Origin: Hyphomonas sp. | GTDB lineage: Bacteria; Pseudomonadota; Alphaproteobacteria; Caulobacterales; Hyphomonadaceae | DNA length: 64,000 nucleotides | Assembly (NCBI RefSeq): GCF_018402285.1 | Contig: NZ_JAGYJH010000002.1 | Span: 248,001 to 312,000 of the forward strand | Direction of reading: 5' to 3' | Part shown: positions 1-8,639 of the stretch, piece after piece | Numbering within the stretch: position 1 is the first letter of the stretch | How the letters are laid out: every line of letters starts with the position of its first letter | Translations under genes and position numbers: made by a program | Notes under the pieces: generated by a model | Told to the model about the DNA's origin: nothing | What the model saw: only the letters and a program-made list of their open reading frames with translations | Database searches by the model: none

Positions 1-207
1 GGCGCTGAACGTGCCACCGGCATAGGCGCCGATTTTCTGCCAGGCCGCCAGAAAGGTCATCTGGGCGATGTCGTCGCCCTGAGCCTGCGAGCCGGTCAGG
101 CGGCGGGCCATGCCGCGCACCCGGGCCTGGTGGCGGCGGACCAGTTCAGCGAAAGCTGCTTCGCTGCCTTTGGCTGCCGCATGGGCGAGATCGGGGTCAG
201 TTCGCAT
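1..207 (-). CDS. ECF-type RNA polymerase sigma factor (N-terminal part, cut by window edge)
   Basis: Only the first 69 codons lie in the window; the gene continues beyond position 1. The translation reads like sigma-70 region 2: an acidic/alanine N-terminus, then AFAELVRRHQ, VRGMARRLTG and the D-D-I-A-Q-x-T-F-x-A-A-W-Q-K core that binds the -10 element and core polymerase. It starts at ATG 207, 31 nt after the stop of the DUF6249 membrane gene, so the two form an operon. DUF6249 proteins are often found next to ECF sigma genes and may act as membrane sensor or anti-sigma partner; that role is inferred. Region 4 cannot be seen, so the ECF subgroup is open. Confidence 0.85.
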   Translation of the reverse strand, partial: MRTDPDLAHAAAKGSEAAFAELVRRHQARVRGMARRLTGSQAQGDDIAQMTFLAAWQKIGAYAGGTFSA

Positions 208-238
208 GTCCCGTCCTCCGGACGCCACCAGCCTGAGA

Positions 239-619
239 TTATTCAGCGGCCGATTTGTCACGGCCGAACGCCCAAAGACCAATGTACGCGATCCCGAGGA
301 AGATGGGGAAGGTGGCCACGCCCAGCATCGGGGTGAGGGCTTCGGACTCTTCTGCGCCGATGAGGCCAGCGAGCACCGCGAAGGCCGCGCCGAAGGCCAG
401 GAACAGAACGCCCCGGCGAAGGTCGGCGCGCACCGGGTCGCTCAGCAGGGACATCTTGTCCATCATTTCCGGCGAGAGGGCCTGCCCCTTTTCGATGGCC
501 AGCCGCAGGGTCTCATGCACCGTGTTGCGCTTGCGGGCGTTGAAGTAGCTCACGATCCACACGATCAGTGCGGGCGAGAGAAAGAGTACTGTCGGGACGA
601 CGATGCTTTCCATATCCAT
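239..619 (-). CDS. DUF6249-like inner-membrane protein, upstream partner of the sigma gene
   Basis: 126 residues with three predicted membrane segments (about 7-26, 70-87 and 98-117). A charged loop between segments 1 and 2 (about 27-69) contains ARKRN and a KGQALSPEMMDKM stretch. The layout resembles DUF6249 proteins encoded beside ECF sigma factors. ATG 619 is preferred because GGAG lies 8 nt upstream; a second in-frame ATG follows at 613. The gene precedes and is co-directional with the sigma gene, so it may tune sigma activity at the membrane. No cysteine pair or zinc motif typical of ZAS anti-sigma factors is present, so a classical anti-sigma role is not supported. Confidence 0.7.
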   Translation of the reverse strand: MDMESIVVPTVLFLSPALIVWIVSYFNARKRNTVHETLRLAIEKGQALSPEMMDKMSLLSDPVRADLRRGVLFLAFGAAFAVLAGLIGAEESEALTPMLGVATFPIFLGIAYIGLWAFGRDKSAAE

Positions 620-796
620 TCCTGTTGCTCCGTAGAAGCTTTGTTGTCTGGCGCCAGGCCTGATTGCCGGCGTCTTGCCCGTAAGATGCGGCCAGGTTCA
701 TGTTTGGATGCGGGATATGTGAAAAAAACTTCAGCCTGACCGGAATGCCCCCATCTCTTGCCCCGGGGCCCGGCACGCCCTAATCGCGGAAACGAG

Positions 797-1510
797 ATGG
801 TCAAGATTACACCCAAACGCCTGCGCAAGCCCCATCTGGCGGCAGATCTCGGCACGCCCGGCGGCCGCGCCCGCGCGCGGCGGGAGCTTTATCTGGGCGA
901 TCACGGCTTCCTGCGCGTCTGGTTTTCAAACCTCCACCAGATTTCCCCGGAAATGTGGCGGGCAAACCAGCCCTCCCCGAAACAGGTGATCGCTCATGCG
1001 AAGGAACGGGGCATCAGGACGGTCCTCAACCTGCGCGGACCCACCACCAAAGGCTTTTACCTGCTGGAGAAAGAAGCCTGCGAAGAAGCGGGCATCGATC
1101 TTGTCGATTTCCAGATGTTCTCGCGCGAGCCGCCGACGGTCGAGACGGTCTTTGCCGCGCGCGACCTGTTCGAGCGCATCCGCTACCCGGCCCTGATGCA
1201 TTGCAAGTCCGGCGCCGACCGGGCCGGGATCATGGCCGTGCTCTACAAGCTGCTGCGCGAGAAGGTGCCCTTCGAAGAAGCCTTCGAGCAGCTCTCGGGC
1301 CGCTACCTGCATATCCGCCATGGCAAGACGGGCGTGCTCGACGCCTTCTTCGAGGCCTACGCCGCCTTCAATGCCGGGCGCCCCCGCGACCAGTGGAAAC
1401 CCTTCCTGGACTGGGCAGCGGAAGATTACGACCGGGTCGCCGTTAAGACAGAGTTTCTACAGAAACTGGGCAAGGGCCCGCAACTCGACCAGATCATTGG
1501 CCGGGAATAG
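797..1510 (+). CDS. Protein tyrosine / dual-specificity phosphatase family protein
   Basis: 237 residues from ATG 797, preceded by GGAAACGAG; an upstream in-frame ATG at 758 is less likely. The P-loop HCKSGADRAG gives the CX5R signature with nucleophile C136 and R142. An aspartate-rich stretch before it (IDLVDFQMFSRE) could supply the general acid. The N-terminus is basic (KRLRK) and there is no signal peptide, so it is cytoplasmic. The length and the VLNLRG strand resemble Siw14/DUF442-like bacterial phosphatases; the substrate (phosphotyrosine, phosphoinositide or pyrophosphate) cannot be told from sequence. It is transcribed divergently from the DUF6249-sigma operon. Confidence 0.8.
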   Translation: MVKITPKRLRKPHLAADLGTPGGRARARRELYLGDHGFLRVWFSNLHQISPEMWRANQPSPKQVIAHAKERGIRTVLNLRGPTTKGFYLLEKEACEEAGIDLVDFQMFSREPPTVETVFAARDLFERIRYPALMHCKSGADRAGIMAVLYKLLREKVPFEEAFEQLSGRYLHIRHGKTGVLDAFFEAYAAFNAGRPRDQWKPFLDWAAEDYDRVAVKTEFLQKLGKGPQLDQIIGRE

Positions 1511-1573
1511 CGCTTTTCAGCGCCGGGGATTCATGCGAGCACATCGGCTCAAGGGCCTCAGGAGTGTTCGGTC

Positions 1574-1891
1574 ATGAAAGCGGGGATTGTTGCCGCCATT
1601 GCAGCGCTGGCGCTGACCGGCTGCGGGCTGGCCGCGCCAAGTGACCATCAGGTGCTGGTCGATGCCTGCGTCGCCGGTGGTGAAGCAGAGGCCACGTGCG
1701 GCTGCATCACCGACGCGATGGAGAAGAACCTCTCGCCCGAACTGTTCAAGAAGACAGCCCAGGCCATTGGCCGTGAAAACAAGGAAATGATGGCTTTTGT
1801 CGGTGAGTTGACCGTGCAGGAGCAATTGTCATTTTCCGCGGTGCTGGGTGACATGTTTGCCTGTTCCCTGAGCGGGGAGACGGCAGAATAA
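1574..1891 (+). CDS. Small cysteine-rich lipoprotein, function unknown
   Basis: 105 residues with a type II signal peptide and lipobox LTGC, giving lipidated C17. The mature part has further cysteines in DACVAGG and TCGC plus ACS near the C-terminus, which may form disulfides in the periplasm. AGGAG about 9 nt upstream supports ATG 1574. It lies 63 nt after the phosphatase gene on the same strand and may be co-transcribed. I recognise no family; the helical region after TCGC suggests a small folded domain rather than an entericidin-like peptide. Confidence 0.7.
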   Translation: MKAGIVAAIAALALTGCGLAAPSDHQVLVDACVAGGEAEATCGCITDAMEKNLSPELFKKTAQAIGRENKEMMAFVGELTVQEQLSFSAVLGDMFACSLSGETAE

Positions 1892-2012
1892 GGCATTGCT
1901 GCGTGTCCGGCTTGCTTCGTCTGACGGAGCATCGGAATGTGGCAAGCGCTGGTTAAGGTGACGCGACGGCGCGATCAGCCAAGAATGGGACTGAAACAGG
2001 AAGGGGATGCCC

Positions 2013-2288
2013 ATGAAGTTCATCATTATCAACAGCTTCCGTACGATGGTCTATGTGGCCTACATCTCGATCATCGTCGGCGGGATTGCGCTCGGTATCT
2101 ACCAGAAGGGCGAGTTCACGAACGAATTGCTGGGCCTGACGGGCGGTCTCGCCCAGCTGGCAGACTTTGGCGTCTTCGCCTTTGGCGGCTGGGTTGCCGC
2201 AAGCCTGATCTGCGGCCTGATCGTGACGCTGCTGGACATCCGCGACGACATCAACGACCGCCTGCCGGACGCGCGCCGCGATATGTAA
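2013..2288 (+). CDS. Small two-span inner-membrane protein, function unknown
   Basis: 91 residues from ATG 2013. An earlier ATG at 2007 directly abuts the ribosome-binding purines (AAGGGG, 2001-2006), so 2013, 6 nt downstream, is the better start. Two hydrophobic segments are visible (about residues 10-30 and 52-73), followed by the charged tail DIRDDINDRLPDARRDM. No family recognised. A strong terminator follows at 2326-2362, so the transcript ends here. Confidence 0.6.
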   Translation: MKFIIINSFRTMVYVAYISIIVGGIALGIYQKGEFTNELLGLTGGLAQLADFGVFAFGGWVAASLICGLIVTLLDIRDDINDRLPDARRDM

Positions 2289-2325
2289 GGTTTCCTCTGG
2301 TCACAACCGGCCAGACTCAGATCAT

Positions 2326-2362
2326 ATGCCGTCAGGTGTCGCCACCTGGCGGCATTTTCTTG
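2326..2362 (+). terminator. Rho-independent terminator after the small membrane protein
   Basis: Left arm ATGCCG-T-CAGGTG (2326-2338), loop TCGC, right arm CACCTG-G-CGGCAT (2343-2355): a 13-bp stem with one G-T wobble, followed by TTTCTTG. It separates the 2013-2288 gene from the MAPEG gene. Confidence 0.85.
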
Positions 2363-2397
2363 TGCAGATACACCACAACCGGGAGGAATACGGGCCC

Positions 2398-2784
2398 ATG
2401 ACCCCCATCACCGCCGCCGCCGTCTATGCCGGCGTCAACATTCTCATCCTCTTCTTCCTGTCCTTCCGGGTCGTTGGCCGCCGCCGCTCGGCGCAGGTCT
2501 CCCTCGGGACCGGCGGGGACACTGAACTGGAAACCCGCGTCCGCGCCCATGGCAATGCAGCCGAATACATCCCGGCAACGATGCTCGGCCTGTTCATCGC
2601 CGCCAGCCTCGGTGCCCCGATCTGGGCCGTGCATGCCATCGGCGGCGGGTTCACCCTCGGCCGGGTGCTTCACGCGATCGGCCTCTCAGGTAACATCATG
2701 GCGCCCCGGGCGCTCGGCATGGTGCTCACCTGGCTCGGCATGCTGGCGGCCGGCGTGGCCGTAATCTGGCTCGGCGTGGCCTGA
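2398..2784 (+). CDS. MAPEG family membrane protein
   Basis: 128 residues from ATG 2398, with GGGAGGA upstream. Four hydrophobic segments and the family-type stretch ETRVRAHGNAAEYIP (glutathione-interacting E/R/H/N/E positions), followed by APRALGMVLTW, match the MAPEG family of glutathione-dependent membrane proteins (PF01124, YecN-like). The bacterial members' substrate is unknown; glutathione-linked detoxification in the inner membrane is an inference. It has its own transcript start after the terminator at 2326-2362. Confidence 0.85.
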   Translation: MTPITAAAVYAGVNILILFFLSFRVVGRRRSAQVSLGTGGDTELETRVRAHGNAAEYIPATMLGLFIAASLGAPIWAVHAIGGGFTLGRVLHAIGLSGNIMAPRALGMVLTWLGMLAAGVAVIWLGVA

Positions 2785-2808
2785 TTTGAGCGCAAGTGTC
2801 GCCCTTTT

Positions 2809-2847
2809 GGCCGGGCTTTTCCGCGTATTGGCGCGGTTTGCCCGGCC
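2809..2847. repeat. Two-step perfect hairpin between MAPEG gene and pmbA
   Basis: Outer arms GGCCGGGC (2809-2816) and GCCCGGCC (2840-2847), inner arms CCGCG (2821-2825) and CGCGG (2832-2836), with TTTT and TTT internal loops. No T-run follows on either strand, so it could be a weak terminator, an mRNA-stabilising structure or a protein site. Confidence 0.5.
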
Positions 2848-2901
2848 ATGTGGCGCATCGGGCCTGTTGCGTGCAGGCCTTCTGGGGTCCATTTAGCCTG
2901 G

Positions 2902-4248
2902 ATGGCTGATTCAGAAATTTCCCCCGAAAACACCCTCTCAGACCTGCTCGACCAGTGCCGCAAGGCCGGGGCAGATGCCGCCGACGCACGCCTCGGAATT
3001 GCCGATGGCGTCAGCGTTTCGGTGCGGGAGGGCAAGCTTGAAAGCATCGAGCGCGAGGAAAGCGCCAGCGTCGCCCTGCGCTGCTTCTTCGGCAAGCGCC
3101 AGGCCAGCGTTTCGGGCGCCGACCTTTCCCGCAATGGCCTCAAAACCCTCGCCGAACGTTGCGCCGCCATGGCCAGGGCCGTCCCCGAAGACCGGTTCTG
3201 CGGCCTCGCTGATCCGGCCGAACTGATTGGCGGAAATGCCGATCTGGACCTGTCGGGCGAGGCCGAAATTCCTGCTGAACGCCTTGAATCTGAAGCAATT
3301 GCTGCTGAAGCGGCCGCCCTTTCAGTGGCCGGCGTGAAGACTGTAGCGGGCTGTGGTTCCTCCTGGAACCGGTCAACCCGCTGGGTCGCCGCCAGCAATG
3401 GCTTCCGCGCCTGGAAGACCGGGACGTCAACCGGCCTTGGCCTCTCCGCTGTCGCCGAAAAGAATGGCCAGATGGAACGCGACTATGACAGCTGGTCGGT
3501 CCGCTTCATCAAGGACCGCCCCTCTGCAGAGGAAGTCGGCCGTACCGCCGGCGAACGCACCATCGCCCGCCTAGGTGCCCGAAAGATCGCCACCCAGAAA
3601 GCGGCCGTCATCTTCGATCGCCGGGTCTCCGACAGCCTCATCGGTGCCCTGCTGGGGGCCATTTCCGGCCCCTCCATCGCCCGCGGTGTCAGCTTCCTGA
3701 AGGACCGGATGGGCGAGCAGGTCTTCGCCGGGGGCATCTACATCACCGACGACCCCGTCCGCCCGCTGGGCATGGGCAGCCGGGTGCATGACGGCGAGGG
3801 CCTTCCCGTCGCCCAAACCCACCTCATCGAGGATGGCAAGCTGACCAGCTGGCTGCTGAACCTGCCCTCCGCTCGCCAGCTCGGCCTCACATCCAACGGC
3901 TTTGCCTCGCTCGGCTTTGGCGACCCGCCGGGCGTATCCACGTCCAACGTCTATCTGCGCGCCGGCAAGGACAGCCCCGGCCAACTGGCCAGACAGATCG
4001 GCAAGGGCCTGCTGGTGACCGACATGTTCGGCCCGTCGATCAACCCGAACAACGGGGATTATTCGGTCGGCGTTGCCGGGTTCTGGATCGAGCATGGCGA
4101 GATCGCCTGGCCGGTGTCCGAAGTGACCGTGGCAGGAGACCTTCCGTCGATGTTTGCGCGAATGGTGCCGGCCAATGACCTTGAACTGCGCTCCACGCGC
4201 GACGCCCCGTCGATCCTCATTGAGGACATGAACCTTGCAGGCAGCTGA
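2902..4248 (+). CDS. pmbA: TldE/PmbA-family metalloprotease subunit
   Basis: 448 residues, the usual length. The N-terminal half shows SVSVREGKLESIEREES and the C-terminal half shows GLLVTDMFGPSINPNNGDYSVGVAGFWIEHGEI, both typical of TldE/PmbA. TldE lacks the HEXXH zinc site of TldD, and none is seen here. TldD/TldE is a cytoplasmic peptidase that trims modified peptides and unfolded proteins; a TldD partner is not in this window. ATG 2902 is chosen because the upstream extension to 2848 has no family-like residues. The 3' end overlaps the cysQ-like gene by 14 nt, starting a tight operon. Confidence 0.9.
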   Translation: MADSEISPENTLSDLLDQCRKAGADAADARLGIADGVSVSVREGKLESIEREESASVALRCFFGKRQASVSGADLSRNGLKTLAERCAAMARAVPEDRFCGLADPAELIGGNADLDLSGEAEIPAERLESEAIAAEAAALSVAGVKTVAGCGSSWNRSTRWVAASNGFRAWKTGTSTGLGLSAVAEKNGQMERDYDSWSVRFIKDRPSAEEVGRTAGERTIARLGARKIATQKAAVIFDRRVSDSLIGALLGAISGPSIARGVSFLKDRMGEQVFAGGIYITDDPVRPLGMGSRVHDGEGLPVAQTHLIEDGKLTSWLLNLPSARQLGLTSNGFASLGFGDPPGVSTSNVYLRAGKDSPGQLARQIGKGLLVTDMFGPSINPNNGDYSVGVAGFWIEHGEIAWPVSEVTVAGDLPSMFARMVPANDLELRSTRDAPSILIEDMNLAGS

Positions 4249-5356
4249 GCGGACCCTCGCGCAGGATCTGGATATCATGCTGGCGCTGGCCAGGGAGGCG
4301 GGTGACCTTGCCCTCTCCTACACGCTGAAAGGCGGCGCCGAGAGCTGGAACAAGAGCGGCGGCAAGGGCCCCGTAACCGAAGCCGACCTCGCCGTGAACC
4401 GGCTCTGCCTGAACCACCTTCAGGCAGCCCGGCCTGAGTATGGCTGGCTATCGGAAGAAACGCTGGACGACCCGGCAGCGCGGGCGAAATCCCGCGTCTG
4501 GGTGGTCGATCCGATCGATGGCACCCGCGCCTATATCAACGGCGACCCCCACTGGTGTATTGCCCTTGCCATTGTCGAAGAGGGCGAAGCGGTTGCCGGG
4601 GTGCTGTATGCGCCCGCGCTTGGCCGGATGTATTCAGCCCGCCGCGGCGCGGGCGCCATCCTCAATGGCACGGCGATCCGCGTTTCCCGCCGGGATGTCG
4701 AAGACGGGCTGCGCCTCATCACCAATGAGGGGCTGGTGACCCATCCCTCCTGGAGGGAGCCCTGGCCGGAAGTGGAGATGTGCAGGCCCAAGCCCAACGC
4801 GACCCTGCTTCGCATGGCGCAGGTCGCGACCGGGGAGTGGGACGCCGCCCTTGTCCTGGCCGAAAAGGCTGACTGGGATCTCGCCGCCGGGACCGTGCTC
4901 GTTCAGGAAGCGGGCGGGCAGGCGACGACACATCTTGGCGAACCCTTTGTGTTCAATCAGTCTGTCCCGGCCCAGCGCAGTGTCCTCGCCTCTGGAAACG
5001 CCCTGCATCCTTTGTTAGTGCGCCGCGTGGGAGTGGTGAAGATTCCCGACCCGCAGGCGCGAGCCACCCAACCCATGCCTGTCCAGACGGAGCCAAAACG
5101 GATGAGCCCTACCGCAAAACCCGGCAAACAGCTGCTGCATATCGTGTTCGGCGGCGAGCTGAAAGACGTGACCGGTGTTGAGTTTGAAGACCTGACCCAG
5201 ATCGATTTCGTCGGCGCATTTCCCAATTACCAGGAAGCCTATGACGCCTGGAAATCAGCCGCTCAGCGCACGGTAGACCAGGCCGAGATGCGTTACTTCA
5301 TCCTGCACGCCCACAAGCTGCTCGACCCCGCCACCGGTGACCACCATCACATCTGA
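4235..5356 (+). CDS. cysQ: CysQ/inositol-monophosphatase-like phosphatase fused to a DUF4170 domain
   Basis: 373 residues. Residues about 10-265 are an inositol-monophosphatase fold of the CysQ type: metal-binding D92-PIDGT and the second motif W214-D215-x-A-A-G are intact, so 3'-phosphoadenosine-5'-phosphate or inositol-phosphate hydrolysis is likely. Residues about 298-373 (KQLLHIVFGGELKD... EMRYFILHAHKLLDP) match DUF4170, usually a separate small alphaproteobacterial protein encoded next door. The start is TTG 4235 with GAGGA 8 nt upstream inside pmbA; ATG 4277 is an alternative. An in-frame ATG at 5102 could also yield DUF4170 alone. The gene overlaps both pmbA (14 nt) and the ABC gene (20 nt). 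Confidence 0.85.
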   Translation: MQAAERTLAQDLDIMLALAREAGDLALSYTLKGGAESWNKSGGKGPVTEADLAVNRLCLNHLQAARPEYGWLSEETLDDPAARAKSRVWVVDPIDGTRAYINGDPHWCIALAIVEEGEAVAGVLYAPALGRMYSARRGAGAILNGTAIRVSRRDVEDGLRLITNEGLVTHPSWREPWPEVEMCRPKPNATLLRMAQVATGEWDAALVLAEKADWDLAAGTVLVQEAGGQATTHLGEPFVFNQSVPAQRSVLASGNALHPLLVRRVGVVKIPDPQARATQPMPVQTEPKRMSPTAKPGKQLLHIVFGGELKDVTGVEFEDLTQIDFVGAFPNYQEAYDAWKSAAQRTVDQAEMRYFILHAHKLLDPATGDHHHI

Positions 5357-7133
5357 GCCCTCTCCCGCGCCTCCGGCAAAGGCCCAGCGCAACCTGCTGC
5401 GGCTTGCCAAGGCGCATTTCTGGCCACAGAAAGCCTGGTTCATTGGCGGGACGCTGATGGCCATCCTCTCCGCCATGTTCAGCATCGGCTATGTCGCCGT
5501 GCTCGATTATGTGGGCAACGGACTGCAGCGTGACATCGAGCAGAAGGCAGCGGGCAGCGCTGCTCCGATTGACTGGATCTGGGCAGGCATCGGGGCCATC
5601 GTGGTGCTCACCATCGGCCGCGCCCTGTCGATGTATGCCATGACGCTGCTCAACAACACCGGTGTTCAGCGCGGCCTCATCGGCGTGCAGACCGTGCAGT
5701 ATGATGCCCTTACGGACGGGGACTTTGCGCGCCTGTCGGGCGACGCATCCGGCGGATTTGTGTCGCGTTTCATCAATGATGTCGTGGCGGTCCGCGAAGC
5801 GATGCTGCGCTTTGCCAATAATTTTCCAAAGAGTACGGCAACCGTTATCGGCGTCCTCGCCTGGCTGTTCTGGAAAGACTGGCAGCTGGCGCTGATCATT
5901 GCTGTGGTTTACCCGCTGGCGCTCGGGCCGGTTCTGTCACTGGGAAATTCCGTCCGCAAACGGTCCAAACGCGCCCAGCAGCAGACAGGGGAAGTCACTG
6001 CCCTCCTGACGGAAGGTTTCCAGTCGGCCCGGGTCGTCAAGGCTTATGGCCTGGAAGACTGGCAGAAGGCACGCGCCGCCAAAGGCTTTACCGAACGCTC
6101 GCAGCTGTTCCTGAAAGTGCTGACCAAACGCGCGGGCGTTGACCCGGTGCTGGAAGTCTTTGGCGGCCTTGCGCTCGCCGCGCTGCTCGGCTTTGTCACG
6201 TGGCGGATTGCGCAGGGAGAAAGCACGCTGGGCGATTTCCTCGGTTTCATTGCAGCCGTCGGCATTGCCGCCCCGGAAGTGCGCGCGCTCGGCGCCATCG
6301 GCGCGGTGGCCCAGGAGGGCGCTGCTGCTGCCGACCGTGTGTTCGAGATCGTCGATCAGGCGCCGAAAGTGGCAGACCGGCCGGGCGCGGCGCGGCTGGA
6401 AACTGTCCGGGGCGAGATCGAATTCCGGGACGTTCACTTTGCCTATCCGGATGGTACGCAGGCGCTCAAGGGGCTGAGCTTTGCGGCCAAACCGGGCGAG
6501 ACTGTCGCCATCGTCGGGGCCTCGGGGGCAGGCAAGTCGACCGTCTTCAATCTGCTCATGCGCCTTTATGATCCCTCAACCGGCCTTGTTGCGGTTGATC
6601 AGCGGGACGTTCGGGAAGTTTCCGGCGCCAGCCTGCGCAACCAGATGGGGCTTGTCGCGCAGGATGCAGCATTGTTTGACGATACGATCGCCAACAACAT
6701 TGCGCTTGGCCGGATCGGCGCGCCGCGGGACGCGATCGAAGCGGCGGCGCGCGCGGCCAATGCCCATGATTTCATCAGCATGCTGCCGGGCGGCTATGAT
6801 GCCCCGGCAGGCGAAATGGGCCGCAACCTCTCCGGCGGCCAGCGCCAGCGGGTTGCGCTGGCGCGCGCCGTGCTCCGGCGCGCGCCGATCCTGCTGCTGG
6901 ATGAAGCCACTTCGGCCCTTGATGCGGAAAGCGAAGCCAAGGTGCAGGGCGCCCTTGCAGAATTCGGCAAAGGGCGCACCGTACTGATTATTGCCCACCG
7001 CCTCTCCACGGTGCGCGCGGCAGACCGGATCGTCGTGATGGAAGATGGCCGGGCCGTCGAAGAAGGATCACATGAGGGGCTGATGGCGTCAGGCGGCGCG
7101 TATCGGCGGCTCGTGGAGCTTCAGCTCAGCTAG
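5337..7133 (+). CDS. MsbA-like ABC exporter (fused membrane and ATPase domains)
   Basis: 598 residues: six membrane segments in about 1-330 and an ATP-binding domain in 345-598. Walker A GASGAGKST has K400; the signature is LSGGQRQRVALARA and Walker B is ILLLDEATSALD, all intact. Homodimeric exporters of this kind flip lipids or lipid A precursors. In alphaproteobacteria, genes near cysQ/DUF4170 often include waaA and lpxK, so a lipid A or glycolipid substrate is reasonable but not shown. It starts at GTG 5337, overlapping the upstream gene by 20 nt, and its TAG stop shares CTAG with the convergent enoyl-CoA hydratase gene. Confidence 0.88.
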   Translation: MTTITSEPSPAPPAKAQRNLLRLAKAHFWPQKAWFIGGTLMAILSAMFSIGYVAVLDYVGNGLQRDIEQKAAGSAAPIDWIWAGIGAIVVLTIGRALSMYAMTLLNNTGVQRGLIGVQTVQYDALTDGDFARLSGDASGGFVSRFINDVVAVREAMLRFANNFPKSTATVIGVLAWLFWKDWQLALIIAVVYPLALGPVLSLGNSVRKRSKRAQQQTGEVTALLTEGFQSARVVKAYGLEDWQKARAAKGFTERSQLFLKVLTKRAGVDPVLEVFGGLALAALLGFVTWRIAQGESTLGDFLGFIAAVGIAAPEVRALGAIGAVAQEGAAAADRVFEIVDQAPKVADRPGAARLETVRGEIEFRDVHFAYPDGTQALKGLSFAAKPGETVAIVGASGAGKSTVFNLLMRLYDPSTGLVAVDQRDVREVSGASLRNQMGLVAQDAALFDDTIANNIALGRIGAPRDAIEAAARAANAHDFISMLPGGYDAPAGEMGRNLSGGQRQRVALARAVLRRAPILLLDEATSALDAESEAKVQGALAEFGKGRTVLIIAHRLSTVRAADRIVVMEDGRAVEEGSHEGLMASGGAYRRLVELQLS

Positions 7134-7918
7134 TCTCCGGTGAAATCGGGATCGCGCTTTTCAAAAAACGCTTTTACGCCTTCGCGGAAATCGTCCGTCT
7201 GCTGCATGAGCGCGAAGGCTTCCAGATCCCTGTGGGCCGTCGCCCTGGCAAGGGCAAGGGCGGCGACATTCACGTCCTGCTTGACCATCTTCAGCGCCGT
7301 GGGCGGCAGACGCGCGGCCGATGCGGCAATCTCCTGCGCCCTGGCAAGGCTTCCGCCGGGCGCCGTGACGTGATCATAAAGCCCCCAGGCAAGCGCGGTG
7401 GCAGCGTCGATCTTTTCACAAAGACCCGCAAGGCGCTTGGTGCGTGCCGGACCGACAAGGGCAACGAAGCGGGGGATGGACCCCCAGCTCATATTCATGC
7501 CACGCTCGACTTCCGGCACGTAAAACGTCGCTTCGGTGGACGCTACACGCAGATCACAGAAAGCCGACAGGGCTGCGCCGCCGCCGACGCACCAGCCTTC
7601 GATGGCGCATAGTGTCAGGGCGTCCACCTGTTCCCACGCGTCGCACATTTCCGGGCCTGCCCGCAGGCGGATGCGGCGTTCGGCAAGGCCAAGCCGGCGG
7701 ACGTCTGCGCCTTCGGGGTCTTTCAAATCGGCGCCGAGTGTGAAGTTGTCAGGCCTGCCTGTGAGAATGACGGTCGAGATTGACGCATCCCCGTGAAACA
7801 GCCTGGCAGCCTGCGTCAGTTCACGCATCAGTTTCTGGCTGAGCGCGTTGGCTTTCGAGCCTGTGTCAAAGGACACAGTGGCAGTGCGCCCGTCTATCCG
7901 GATGCTGACGATATCCAT
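7130..7918 (-). CDS. Enoyl-CoA hydratase/isomerase family protein
   Basis: 262 residues, normal for crotonases. Oxyanion-hole segments are visible: SKANALSQKL and FTLGADLKD in the first half, and EGWCVGGGAALSAFCDLRVAS around residues 107-127. The position of the usual second catalytic glutamate is occupied by a segment reading VERGMNMSWGS, so classical hydratase activity is uncertain and isomerase or hydrolase activity is possible. It acts on acyl-CoA in the cytoplasm. It lies 8 nt downstream of the DsbA-like gene on the same strand and is probably co-transcribed. Confidence 0.85.
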   Translation of the reverse strand: MDIVSIRIDGRTATVSFDTGSKANALSQKLMRELTQAARLFHGDASISTVILTGRPDNFTLGADLKDPEGADVRRLGLAERRIRLRAGPEMCDAWEQVDALTLCAIEGWCVGGGAALSAFCDLRVASTEATFYVPEVERGMNMSWGSIPRFVALVGPARTKRLAGLCEKIDAATALAWGLYDHVTAPGGSLARAQEIAASAARLPPTALKMVKQDVNVAALALARATAHRDLEAFALMQQTDDFREGVKAFFEKRDPDFTGD

Positions 7919-7926
7919 GGCGCGTG

Positions 7927-8601
7927 TCAGTTCTGCGGGCCGGCAGGGCGTTCCTGCGGCAGCTGGCTGGCGGCGTGGCGGATGAACTTTTCCAGTTTTT
8001 CGGCGCTTTCAGCGCCCTGCACGGCAACACGCCGGTTGGCGATATAGGTCGGCACGCCCGAAATTCCCATCTCGCGGAAGACACTGGCTTCCTGGCGGGT
8101 TGCCTCGACATCGGCGCCGGATTTCAGGAGATCGGCGACAATCTCCGGGTCCAGATCAATCGAGCGGGCAATATCGACCAGGACGTCATGGCTGCCGATG
8201 TCGCGGGCTTCGTTGAAATAGGACCGGAAGAGCGCCTCCTTGGCGGCCGCGCCCTTGCCCTGTCCCTGCGCCCAGCGGACGAGGCGGTGCGCATCGAAAC
8301 TGTTCGGGCGGCGGGTGACGGCATCAAAGCGAAAGGGGATGTCTTCGGCCTTGCCATAGTCGATCAGCGCCTGGCGCATACTGGCCATCCGCTCCTTGCC
8401 TTCGGGCGAGGAAACGCGGCTGCCCATGTATTCCTTGTAGTCGACCCCTGCGGCCGGAATGGTTGGGTCGAGCTCATAGGGACGGAAAAGCAGCTGGACC
8501 TTGATATCCGGCGTGCGGGCGATGGCGGCCTCGATGCGGCGCAGGCCAAGCCAGCACCAGGGACAAACGAGGTCCGATACCATTTCGATTGCGACGGTCA
8601 T
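7927..8601 (-). CDS. DsbA-family oxidoreductase (FrnE-like, cytoplasmic)
   Basis: 224 residues from ATG 8601, preceded by AAGGAGG; an upstream extension to 8829 would read into transposase debris. The active site is C13-P-W-C16 followed by WLGLRRIE, the FrnE/2-hydroxychromene-isomerase-like pattern. The cis-proline loop GISGVPTYI is present near residue 185. There is no signal peptide, so it acts in the cytoplasm in thiol-disulfide exchange. It heads a two-gene unit with the enoyl-CoA hydratase. Confidence 0.88.
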   Translation of the reverse strand: MTVAIEMVSDLVCPWCWLGLRRIEAAIARTPDIKVQLLFRPYELDPTIPAAGVDYKEYMGSRVSSPEGKERMASMRQALIDYGKAEDIPFRFDAVTRRPNSFDAHRLVRWAQGQGKGAAAKEALFRSYFNEARDIGSHDVLVDIARSIDLDPEIVADLLKSGADVEATRQEASVFREMGISGVPTYIANRRVAVQGAESAEKLEKFIRHAASQLPQERPAGPQN

Positions 8602-8639
8602 GGGGAGCCTCCTTCTGCCAACGCGGCTGCGGGAGGAAG

